From positions 2,600,501-2,664,500 of the forward strand of contig NZ_CP109000.1 of NCBI RefSeq assembly GCF_036226605.1: DNA of 64,000 bases, written 5' to 3'. Under the pieces are notes generated by a model, which searched no databases, was not told where the DNA came from, and saw only the letters and a list, made by a program, of their open reading frames with translations. A program made the translations under genes and the position numbers. Each line of letters begins with the position of its first letter. Position 1 is the stretch's first letter. The DNA is from Streptomyces sp. NBC_00704. Lineage in GTDB: Bacteria > Actinomycetota > Actinomycetes > Streptomycetales > Streptomycetaceae. Below are positions 46,824-54,808 of this stretch, piece by piece.

Positions 46824-47633
46824 ATGCGCGAGTACTCCACCGACCTGACCCCCTCCTGGAAGAAGCCGAAGCCCGTCCCCGAGGTCCCGGCGGACCCCGG
46901 TCTGGTCGTGGAGGAGCCCGGCACCGGGTTCTGCGGCGCGGTGATCCGCTGCGAGGCGGGCACGGTGACCCTGGAGGACCGCTTCGGCAAGCACCGCGTG
47001 TTCCCGCTGGAGCCGGGGGGCTTCCTGCTGGAGGGCAGGACGGTCACCCTCGTCCGACCCGCCTCGGGACCGGCGCGCCCCTCCCGCACCGCCTCCGGCT
47101 CCGTCGCCGTCCCCGGCGCCCGCGCCCGGATCGCCCGCGCCGGGCGCATCTACGTCGAGGGCCGGCACGACGCCGAACTGGTCGAGAAGGTGTGGGGCGA
47201 CGACCTGCGCGTCGAGGGCGTCGTCGTGGAGTACCTGGAGGGCGTCGACGACCTGCCGTCGATCGTCGCGCAGTTCGCGCCGGGCCCGGACGCGCGGCTC
47301 GGGATCCTGGTCGACCACCTCGTGCCCGGCACCAAGGAATGGCGCATCGCCCGGTCCGTGACCAGCGAACACGCCCTGGTCGTCGGCCACCCCTACATCG
47401 ACGTCTGGGAAGCCGTGAAGCCCGCCTCCCTGGGCATCGAGTCCTGGCCGCGCGTGCCGCACGGGCAGGACTGGAAGACGGGGGTGTGCCGGGCCCTGGG
47501 CTGGCCGTCGGAGAACACGGGCGCGGTGTGGCAGGCGATCCTCAAGCGGGTCGGCAGCTACAAGGACCTGGAGCCGGAACTGCTGGGCCGCGTGGAGGAA
47601 CTGATCGACTTCGTCACCGCCCCGGCCGCCTGA
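46824..47633 (+). CDS. DUF3097 family protein with Toprim-like core
   Basis: Actinobacterial protein of 269 residues. After a basic Pro-rich start and a small beta domain (residues 25-75), a segment near residue 110 reads RIYVEGRHDAELVEKVWGDDL followed by GILVDHLVPGTKEWRIA. This resembles the Toprim pattern of RNase M5 (VEGxxD, then a D-x-D near a PG turn), although the second Asp of the D-x-D is Leu here. A nucleic-acid-processing role is therefore possible but unproven. TATCGT (46811-46816) lies 13 bases before the ATG and suggests a leaderless transcript. Confidence 0.78.
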   Translation: MREYSTDLTPSWKKPKPVPEVPADPGLVVEEPGTGFCGAVIRCEAGTVTLEDRFGKHRVFPLEPGGFLLEGRTVTLVRPASGPARPSRTASGSVAVPGARARIARAGRIYVEGRHDAELVEKVWGDDLRVEGVVVEYLEGVDDLPSIVAQFAPGPDARLGILVDHLVPGTKEWRIARSVTSEHALVVGHPYIDVWEAVKPASLGIESWPRVPHGQDWKTGVCRALGWPSENTGAVWQAILKRVGSYKDLEPELLGRVEELIDFVTAPAA

Positions 47634-47647
47634 CGCCCGGCACGGCC

Positions 47648-47676
47648 ACCGCCCGAGGCGCAGGTCGACGGGCGGT
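47648..47676. terminator. Hairpin between convergent DUF3097 and hemW genes
   Basis: ACCGCCCG (47648-47655) pairs perfectly with CGGGCGGT (47669-47676) around a 13-base loop in the short gap between convergent genes. Confidence 0.5.
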
Positions 47677-47732
47677 GCGCCGTGGCGGGCGGGCTGTCAC
47701 CGGCCTCCGTGGACAGAACGTCCGGTCCACGT

Positions 47733-48974
47733 CTAGTCCACCAGGTCGCGCACCACCGCGTCGGCCAGCAGTCGCCCGCGCAGGGTCAGCACCGCCCGCC
47801 CCTCGTCGTAGGCGTCGCGCAGGAGCAGGCCCTCGCCGAGCGCCCGGCGGGACGCCGCGAGGCCGTCGGGCCGCAGCAGCGCGAGCGGCGCGCCCTCCCG
47901 CAGCCGCAGCTCCAGCAGGATCCGCTCGACCCGGCGGTCCTCGTCCGAGAGCACCTCGCGCCCGGCGCCCGGCGAGCGCCCGCCCGCGAGGGCCGCCGCG
48001 TACGCGCCCGGATGCTTGACGTTCCACCAGCGCACCCCGCCCACGTGCGAGTGCGCCCCCGGCCCCGCGCCCCACCAGTCGGCGCCCCGCCAGTACAGCT
48101 CGTTGTGCAGGCAGCGGGCCGCCGGCGAGGCAGCCCAGTTGGAGACCTCGTACCAGTCGAGACCCGCCGCCGACATCACCTCGTCCGCGATCAGATAGCG
48201 GTCCGCGTGGACGTCGTCGTCGGTCATCGGCACCTCGCCGCGGCGGATGCGGCGGGCGAGGCCGGTCCCCTCCTCGACGATCAGGGCGTACGCCGAGACA
48301 TGGTCGGGGCCGGCGCCCAGCGCCGCCTCCAGGGACGCCCGCCAGTCGTCGTCCGACTCGCCGGGGGTCCCGTAGATCAGGTCGAGGTTGACGTGTTCGA
48401 AGCCCTCGGCCCGCGCCTCCGCCACGCACTCCTCGGGGCGTCCCGGCGTGTGGGTGCGGTCGAGGACCTTCAAAACGTGCTGCCGGGCGCTCTGCATGCC
48501 GAAGGAGACACGGTTGAAGCCGCCCGCGCGCAGGGCCGCCAGATACGCCGGGTCCACGGACTCCGGGTTCGCCTCCGTCGTCACCTCCGCGTCCGCCGCC
48601 AGCCCGAACTCGTCGCGGATCGCGCCCAGCATCCGGACCAGGTCGGACGCGCCCAGCAGCGTCGGAGTGCCGCCGCCGACGAAGACCGTGGCGACCTCGC
48701 GCGGGTCGTCGCCGAGGACCTTGCGGGCCAGCCGGATCTCGTCGATCAGGGTGTCCGCGTAGTTGTCCCTGGAGGCGAGGACACCGCCGGTGCCGCGCAG
48801 CTCGGTGGCCGTGTAGGTGTTGAAGTCGCAGTACCCGCAGCGGGTCGCGCAGTACGGGACGTGCAGGTAGAACCCGAGGGGACGGTCGGCGGCGCCGGCG
48901 AGCGCGTGCGCCGGGAGCGCGCCGTCGTCGGGGACCGGCTCGCCGTCGGGAAGTGCGGAAGGCATGTCGCCCAT
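47733..48974 (-). CDS. hemW: Radical SAM heme chaperone HemW
   Basis: Radical SAM protein of 413 residues related to coproporphyrinogen III dehydrogenase; HemW delivers heme to target proteins. The iron-sulfur motif is HVPYCATRCGYCDFNTY (CxxxCxxC). FVGGGTPTLL, TTEANPES and DLIYGTPGES are the SAM-binding elements. It lacks the fourth Cys typical of HemN, supporting HemW. ATG codons at 48974 and 48965 are both possible. It stands alone between convergent hairpins. Confidence 0.93.
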   Translation of the reverse strand: MGDMPSALPDGEPVPDDGALPAHALAGAADRPLGFYLHVPYCATRCGYCDFNTYTATELRGTGGVLASRDNYADTLIDEIRLARKVLGDDPREVATVFVGGGTPTLLGASDLVRMLGAIRDEFGLAADAEVTTEANPESVDPAYLAALRAGGFNRVSFGMQSARQHVLKVLDRTHTPGRPEECVAEARAEGFEHVNLDLIYGTPGESDDDWRASLEAALGAGPDHVSAYALIVEEGTGLARRIRRGEVPMTDDDVHADRYLIADEVMSAAGLDWYEVSNWAASPAARCLHNELYWRGADWWGAGPGAHSHVGGVRWWNVKHPGAYAAALAGGRSPGAGREVLSDEDRRVERILLELRLREGAPLALLRPDGLAASRRALGEGLLLRDAYDEGRAVLTLRGRLLADAVVRDLVD

Positions 48975-49079
48975 TGTCCCGCACGCCGGCGCGAACCCGC
49001 GTAGGGCGCCGGACCCCGGGGCCGAGCGCGGGCGCGGCCACGGAGGAGCGGCCGAGGGACCCGGCCGGGGGAACCGGTC

Positions 49080-50252
49080 TCAGGACAGGAGGTCCGCTCC
49101 CAGCGGACGGCCCGGGCCGGCGCCCGGCAGGACGTAGGCCAGCGCCGAGCCCCGCGTCTCGGTGAACCCGCTCAGCTCGTCCTGGGTCGCCATCCGCCGC
49201 TGCACCCGGGTGAACAGGGCGGGGTCCCGCATGAAGGCGAGGAACAGCAGGCCCTGGTCGGTGGGGCCGTCGGCGTAGGAGTAGCAGCGGCGCAGCATCC
49301 TGGCTCCGGCGTCGTGCTGGGGTCCGACCACGCCGACGTGGGAGCGCGCCGGGGTGAGGAGGCGGCCCTCCGGGGACTTGGCGAAGACGTCGACGTCGGC
49401 GTGCTCGGGGCCGCCGGACAGCGGGCCGCCCGTCGAGCGGCGCCTGCCGACGATCTCCTCCTGGCGGTGCACGGCGAGCCGGGCGAAGTCCTCCACCCGC
49501 AGCTGGACCCGCCGGACGACGAGGTAGGTGGCGTCGTCCGTCCACACCCAGCGCTCGCACTCCTGCGCGTCCGGGTTGGCGCTGCCGTTCTTGAAGCCGA
49601 GCAGGTCACGCGGGGTGCCGCCGTCGTCCGGGGGCGGCGGCAGGAAACCGGACTGCCGCCAGCGCGGGCGCAGGGTCTCCCCGGCCAGCCGGGTGAGGGC
49701 CTCGGCGGTCTCCTCGGCCGTGTCCGAGTCGTCGGCGCACAGCTGCACGAGCACGTCGCCGCCGCAGCGGGCCGGATCGAGGCGGTCGCCGGGGAACGCG
49801 GGCAGCTCCCGCAGGGCCGCGGGGGCGGTCACGCCGAGACGGGCGGGCAGGCGCGGTCCGACGCCGACGGTGGCGGTGAGCCGGTCCTGCGGGGCACCGT
49901 CGGCGTCCCCGGCCTCGGCGAGCGCGTCGGTCCACGCGCCCAGCACCTCCTTCAGCGCCCGCGCGCCCGCCGCTCCGCGCACGGCGGGATCGAGGTCGTA
50001 GGCCAGGAGCAGCGCGGTGGCCTGCTGGGGCGTCGTCACACCGGCCTGGCGCACGCCGCGGACGTCGTGACCGCCGGGACCCGGGCGGGAGCCCGAGCCG
50101 GCGGCGGGCCCGGGGGCGCCGCGGTGCGGCGGACCGGCCGTGCGGGTACAGGCGGTCGCGCTCAGCCCGAGGCCGGCGCCGGCGCCGACGCCGGCGATCA
50201 GGACGCGTCGACGCGGAGGCGCGTCGATGGGGACATTCGTTGCCTTCGGCAC
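49080..50252 (-). CDS. Tat-exported DyP-type peroxidase with altered GxxDG motif
   Basis: Heme peroxidase of 390 residues resembling the EfeB/deferrochelatase class. The Tat signal PPRRRVLIAGVGAGAG ends in LSATAC, so it may be a Tat lipoprotein. The proximal heme His is in RSHVGVVGPQ (His305) and the late motif MLRRCYSYADG is normal. The signature GxxDG is GFKNG at 219-223, with Asn222 (codon AAC) in place of the catalytic Asp. No efeU/efeO iron-uptake genes are adjacent. Function may be heme binding, iron release or a peroxidase of changed mechanism. Confidence 0.88.
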   Translation of the reverse strand: MPKATNVPIDAPPRRRVLIAGVGAGAGLGLSATACTRTAGPPHRGAPGPAAGSGSRPGPGGHDVRGVRQAGVTTPQQATALLLAYDLDPAVRGAAGARALKEVLGAWTDALAEAGDADGAPQDRLTATVGVGPRLPARLGVTAPAALRELPAFPGDRLDPARCGGDVLVQLCADDSDTAEETAEALTRLAGETLRPRWRQSGFLPPPPDDGGTPRDLLGFKNGSANPDAQECERWVWTDDATYLVVRRVQLRVEDFARLAVHRQEEIVGRRRSTGGPLSGGPEHADVDVFAKSPEGRLLTPARSHVGVVGPQHDAGARMLRRCYSYADGPTDQGLLFLAFMRDPALFTRVQRRMATQDELSGFTETRGSALAYVLPGAGPGRPLGADLLS

Positions 50253-50325
50253 GAACCGGACGATACATCCGCGGCGGCGGACAGCCGCATTCCCCCGCCC
50301 TCCCCCGCCGCCACCCCGGCGAGCG

Positions 50326-52461
50326 CTACTCCGCCTGGAGCACCAGCAGCGCCAGGTCGTCCTCCGGGGGGTGCTCGCCGAAGGCGTGGACCAGGCCCCG
50401 GATCCGCTCCGCGATCAGGTCCGCGTCGAGGCCGACGCAGCCCGCCAGCGCGGCGGCGAGGCCCGCGTCGTCGTCGAACTGCCGCGGGCCGGACCGCCGC
50501 TCGGTGACGCCGTCGGTCACGCACAGCAGCGTGTCGCCCGGCCGCAGCCGCAGGCTGTCGCACGTGTAGGCGACGTCCTCGATGACCCCCAGCAGGGTCT
50601 GCGGATGCCCCGCCGTGGCGACCGAGCCGTCCGGGCCGAGCAGCAGCGGCAGCGGGTGCCCGGCGGAGGCGAGGGTGCAGCGCACACCGCCCTCGAACGG
50701 GGCCAGCTCGCCGTAGAGGAGGGAGAGGAAGCGGGTCTGCGGGCCGTCGCCCGGAACGACGGGTCCGACGAAGGCCCGGGCGGCCGCGTCGGCGGCCTCG
50801 GTCGCGTCGTCGAGGAGCAACTGGTTGAGCCGGTCCAGGACGTCGGCCACGCCGTAGCCCTCGCGGGCCAGGAGCCGGAGCCAGGGCCGGGCCAGGCCGA
50901 TGACCACGGCCGCCTCGGGCCCCTTGCCCTGTACGTCGCCCACCGCGAAGCACCAGCGGCCGTCCCCCGCCGGGAACAGGTCGTAGAAATCGCCGCTCGG
51001 CCCGCCCTGCTCGCGCGGCTCGTAGACGAGAGCGCTGCGCAGGCCGGGGATCTCGGCGACCGCACCGGGCAGCAGCCCGCGCTGGAGGACGGCGCTGATG
51101 GTGGCCTGGCGGGCGTACTGACGGGCCGCCCCGATGGCCAGCGCCACCCGGCGGCCCAGATCCTCGACGAGTCCGGTCACCTCGTCGGGGAAGGCCTCCG
51201 GCCCGGCGCGCCCGATCACCAGCGTGCCCAGCGGGCGGCCGCCCGCGATCAGCCGGTAGGCGAGCGACGCGCCGTGCCGGCCGAGCACCGCGCCGGGCCA
51301 GGGAAACGGCTCGGGCCCGGAGCGCGGACCGCCGTCGGGCGGACACGGCGGCTCCTTCTCCAGGGTCCGGCGCAGTTCCTCGATGCGGTTCTCGCTGGCG
51401 TGCCATACCCGGGCCAGTCGCGGTCCCGGCCCGCCGGCCCACTCACCGCGCCCGCTGACCTCGTCCTCCAGCCACACCGCGCACCAGTCGGCGAGACGCG
51501 GCACGAGCAGCTGGCCGGTCAGCGCCGCCACCAGGTCCTCGTCGAGCTGCCCGGCGAGCAGGTCGGACGCCTCGGCGAGGAAGGACAGCGCGCCCCGGTT
51601 GAGCCACTCCCGGTCCCCCCGGGCGATCGGCTCCCGCTGCGCCTGGGACGGGAGGCGCGGGTGGGCGTGGAGGTGCGGGTTGGTGTGAGGGTGCGGCTGG
51701 GGAGAGGGGTGCGGGTGAGGGCCGTCGTGGCCGGGGGCGGCGGGATCCGGGAGGGCGTCGTGGCCGCGCCCCGCCCGGCCGCGTCCGCCGCCGCCGGCGG
51801 AACGGGAAGCCGGATCCAGGCCCGCCGCCGACGCGTCAAGCCCCACGGCCCGGTCGAGCCCCACAGCTCGGTCGAGCACCGAGCCCTGCGCGGAAGCCGC
51901 CTGGCGCACACCAGAGGTCTCCGGGTCGCAGGCCGGGGCCGGGGGCGTGGTCGTGGTCGTCGGCAGGAGTCTCGCCCAGACGGTCTTCGTGCCCTTGCGG
52001 TACGTCACCCCCCAGGCGTCGGCCAGGGCGGCGACCAGCCGCAGGCCGCGCCCGTACTCGGGGATCTCGCACGGGGTCTCGCCGGAGCCCTCGCGCGGGG
52101 CACGAGTGGGGTGGCGGTCGCCGACCTCGACGACGACCGCCGGGCAGCCGCCGGGGCCGCCGGGCTCCTCCTCCAGCCGGCACACCAGCTCCAGATCGGT
52201 GCCGGCGTGCACGACGGCGTTGGTGACCAGTTCGCTGACGACGAGCACCGCGTCCTGGGCGAGAGCCTCGCCGCACTCCTCGGCCAGCGGCCGGCCCGGC
52301 GCCGCCCACTCCGACACCGCGGCGCGCACCAGGTCGCGGGCGGCGCCGGGCGCCAGGGGGCTCCCGGCCAGCGCGGCGCGGACGGACGGGAGCCCGGGCG
52401 CGTGCGCGGGCGCGCCGCCGGTCCGGGAAACAGTTTCCCGTTGCGTCGGAATGGCCCCCAT
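50326..52461 (-). CDS. SpoIIE-type PP2C phosphatase with HATPase and GAF domains
   Basis: Regulatory protein of 711 residues. An RsbW-like ATPase domain (about 35-165; AVLVVSELVTNAVVHAG and EYGRGLRLVAALADAWG) is followed by a disordered linker (170-290) rich in His-Pro repeats, a GAF-like domain (about 300-470) and a C-terminal PP2C/SpoIIE phosphatase (SGDFYDLFPAGDGRWCFAVGDVQGKG, then VTDGVTE and EHPPEDDLALLVL). Having kinase-like and phosphatase domains on one chain suggests a partner-switching regulator of an anti-sigma antagonist. No sigma or antagonist gene is adjacent. Confidence 0.92.
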   Translation of the reverse strand: MGAIPTQRETVSRTGGAPAHAPGLPSVRAALAGSPLAPGAARDLVRAAVSEWAAPGRPLAEECGEALAQDAVLVVSELVTNAVVHAGTDLELVCRLEEEPGGPGGCPAVVVEVGDRHPTRAPREGSGETPCEIPEYGRGLRLVAALADAWGVTYRKGTKTVWARLLPTTTTTPPAPACDPETSGVRQAASAQGSVLDRAVGLDRAVGLDASAAGLDPASRSAGGGGRGRAGRGHDALPDPAAPGHDGPHPHPSPQPHPHTNPHLHAHPRLPSQAQREPIARGDREWLNRGALSFLAEASDLLAGQLDEDLVAALTGQLLVPRLADWCAVWLEDEVSGRGEWAGGPGPRLARVWHASENRIEELRRTLEKEPPCPPDGGPRSGPEPFPWPGAVLGRHGASLAYRLIAGGRPLGTLVIGRAGPEAFPDEVTGLVEDLGRRVALAIGAARQYARQATISAVLQRGLLPGAVAEIPGLRSALVYEPREQGGPSGDFYDLFPAGDGRWCFAVGDVQGKGPEAAVVIGLARPWLRLLAREGYGVADVLDRLNQLLLDDATEAADAAARAFVGPVVPGDGPQTRFLSLLYGELAPFEGGVRCTLASAGHPLPLLLGPDGSVATAGHPQTLLGVIEDVAYTCDSLRLRPGDTLLCVTDGVTERRSGPRQFDDDAGLAAALAGCVGLDADLIAERIRGLVHAFGEHPPEDDLALLVLQAE

Positions 52462-52654
52462 GCGCAGCTCCCCGGACGGTTCGGATGCCCACAGGGTGAC
52501 AGACCGGGGCCGGTCGTGAGCACCGGGTTACCGAAGTGGGCCGTCCTGGGTACGAAGCGAGCCGCGCGGGTGCACGCACGTGTACGCGTGTGTCCGATGA
52601 CGCGCGGTTGAGGGGCGGAATCCGAGCATGCGGACTCCGCCCCGGCCCGCGCCC

Positions 52655-52703
52655 GCGCGCTACGCCTCGCGCGCTACGCCTCGCGCGCTACGCCTCGCGC
52701 GCT
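52655..52703. repeat. 14-bp tandem triplication at the acyl-CoA ligase 3' end
   Basis: gcgcgctacgcctc occurs at 52655-52668, 52669-52682 and 52683-52696, followed by a partial fourth copy. On the minus strand it contains the final codons and TAG stop of the ligase gene, so the stop region is repeated beyond the gene. Confidence 0.85.
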
Positions 52704-54562
52704 CCGGCGTACATCTCGTCGATGAGGTGCTTGTACTCCCGCTCCACGACCGGCCGCTTCAGCTTCAGGCTCGGCGTGATCTCGCCGTGCTCGACGTCGA
52801 GGTCGCGGGGCAGCAGCCGGAACTTCTTGATGGTCTGCCAGCGCTGGAGGCCCTCGTTGAGCTGCTTGACGTAGCCGTCGACCATCTCGACCGTCGCGGG
52901 GGCGGCGACGACCTCTTCGTACGACTTTCCGGCCAGTCCGTTCTCCTGCGCCCAGTCGAGGATCGACGGCTCGTCCAGCGCGATGAGCGCCGTGCAGTAG
53001 TTCCGGTCGGCGCCGTGCACCAGGATGTTGGAGACGTACGGGCACACCGCCTTGAACTGTCCCTCGACCTCGGCGGGCGCGATGTACTTGCCGCCGGACG
53101 TTTTGATCAGGTCCTTCTTGCGGTCCGTGATGCGCAGGTACCCGTCGGGCGACAGCTCGCCGATGTCACCGGTGTGGAACCAGCCGTCGGCCTCCAGGAC
53201 CTCGGCGGTCTTCTCGGGGAGCTTGTGGTAGCCCTCCATGATGCCGGGGCCGCGCAGCAGGATCTCGCCGTCCTCGGCGATGCGCACCTCCGTGCCGGGC
53301 AGCGGCTTGCCGACCGTGCCGGTGCGGTAGGCCTCGCCGGGATTGACGAAGGAGGCCGCCGAGGACTCCGTCAGGCCGTAGCCCTCCAGAACGTGGATGC
53401 CGGCGCCGGCGAAGAAGTAGCCGATCTCCGGGGCGAGGGCGGCGGATCCGGAGACGCAGGCGCGCAGGTTGCCGCCGAAGGCCTCGCGGATCTTGGCGAA
53501 GACCAGCGCGTCGGCCACCTTGTGCCGGGCGCCCAGCCCGAAGGGGACGGACATGCTGCCGGTGCGCCGGAAGTTGTCCTGGGCGGCCTTGGCGTACTCG
53601 CGGGAGACCTCGGCGGCCCACTGGAAGATCTTGTACTTGGCGCCGCCGCCCGCACGGGCCTTGGCGGCGACCCCGTTGTAGACCTTCTCGAAGATGCGCG
53701 GCACGGCCGCCATGTACGTGGGCCGGACGACCGGCAGATTCTCGATGATCTTGTCGACGCGGCCGTCGACGGCGGTGACGTGCCCGACCTCGATCTGCCC
53801 GGAGGTGAGGACCTTGCCGAAGACGTGCGCGAGCGGCAGCCACAGGTACTGCACGTCGTCGCCGCTGATCAGGCCGGTCGCGGCGATCGCCTTCGCCATG
53901 TACGACCAGTTGTCGTGCGGCAGGCGCACGCCCTTGGGGCGGCCGGTGGTGCCGGAGGTGTAGATGAGGGTGGCGAGCTGGTCGGAGGTGATCGCGGCCA
54001 CGCGGTCCTTGATGAGGCCGGGCTCCTTCTCCAGCCGGGCCGCGCCGCGCTTCTCCAGCTCGTCGAGGGTGAGGATCCAGTCGGCGCTCTCCACGCCGGC
54101 GGGGTCGATCACGACCACATGGGTGAGCGCGGGCAGCTCGGCGCGCTTCTCCACCGCCTTGGCGAGCTGGGCCGCGTTCTCGGCGATCAGCACCCGGCTC
54201 TCGGAGTCCGACAGGATGAACGCCGACTCCTCGGCGTTGGTCTGCGGGTAGACCGTGGTGGTGGCCGCGCCCGCGCACATGATGCCGAGGTCGGCGAGGA
54301 TCCACTCGATCCGCGTCGAGGCGGCCAGGGCCACCCGCTGCTCGGCCTGCACCCCCAGTTCGATGAGGCCCGCGGCGATCGCGTAGACCCGCTCGGCGGA
54401 CTGCGCCCAGGTCAGCGACTTCCAGTCGTCGGGGCCGTCGCCGGACGCCGCCGGCACCGGATAGCGGTAGGCCTCCGCGTCGGGCGTGGCCGCCACGCGG
54501 TCCAGGAAGAGGCCCGCGACGGACGGCGGACGGTTCTCGATCAGTGTCTGTGTGTCGCTCAC
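52688..54562 (-). CDS. Long-chain fatty acid-CoA ligase
   Basis: AMP-forming acyl-CoA synthetase of 624 residues (FadD/FACL type). The ATP loop is LIYTSGTTGRPKG, the adenylation motif is GYGLTESSAASF, and GWFHTGDIGELSPDGYLRITDRKKDLIKTSGGKYIAP contains the hinge and catalytic Lys region. It activates fatty acids for beta-oxidation or lipid synthesis. An upstream palindrome (54664-54673) may be its operator. The end of the gene lies in a 14-bp repeat. Confidence 0.94.
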   Translation of the reverse strand: MSDTQTLIENRPPSVAGLFLDRVAATPDAEAYRYPVPAASGDGPDDWKSLTWAQSAERVYAIAAGLIELGVQAEQRVALAASTRIEWILADLGIMCAGAATTTVYPQTNAEESAFILSDSESRVLIAENAAQLAKAVEKRAELPALTHVVVIDPAGVESADWILTLDELEKRGAARLEKEPGLIKDRVAAITSDQLATLIYTSGTTGRPKGVRLPHDNWSYMAKAIAATGLISGDDVQYLWLPLAHVFGKVLTSGQIEVGHVTAVDGRVDKIIENLPVVRPTYMAAVPRIFEKVYNGVAAKARAGGGAKYKIFQWAAEVSREYAKAAQDNFRRTGSMSVPFGLGARHKVADALVFAKIREAFGGNLRACVSGSAALAPEIGYFFAGAGIHVLEGYGLTESSAASFVNPGEAYRTGTVGKPLPGTEVRIAEDGEILLRGPGIMEGYHKLPEKTAEVLEADGWFHTGDIGELSPDGYLRITDRKKDLIKTSGGKYIAPAEVEGQFKAVCPYVSNILVHGADRNYCTALIALDEPSILDWAQENGLAGKSYEEVVAAPATVEMVDGYVKQLNEGLQRWQTIKKFRLLPRDLDVEHGEITPSLKLKRPVVEREYKHLIDEMYAGAREA

Positions 54563-54663
54563 GACATCCTCCGGGGCCCGCGACGGTGCGGCTGGCTCGT
54601 TCGCGGCGTCGTTCGACGCGGCTGCTGTTGACGGTGACTGTGTTGACCGCGGCTGTTGTTTAA

Positions 54664-54673
54664 CTCATGAGTA
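54664..54673. promoter_or_regulatory. Palindrome upstream of the acyl-CoA ligase gene
   Basis: ACTCATGAGT, perfect 10-bp symmetry inside an A/T-rich patch (ttaactcatgagtaact) that stands out in this GC-rich DNA. It is 102 bases upstream of the ligase start, in the right place for a TetR- or GntR-type fatty-acid regulator. Confidence 0.45.
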
Positions 54674-54755
54674 ACTACCGAGCAGGGACAGAGTAGAGGG
54701 CGACTGGCCAGCGCGTAAGGGGCTCCGGACCGCCACTTTCTCCTGGATACAGCGA

Positions 54756-54789
54756 CGGGGCCCGCCGCGCTCACGCACGACGGGCCCCG
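54756..54789 (-). terminator. lepA terminator
   Basis: CGGGGCCCG (54756-54764) pairs with CGGGCCCCG (54781-54789), loop 16 bases, 20 bases after the lepA stop. Confidence 0.65.
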
Positions 54790-54808
54790 GACTCCTGCGC
54801 CGAACGGG

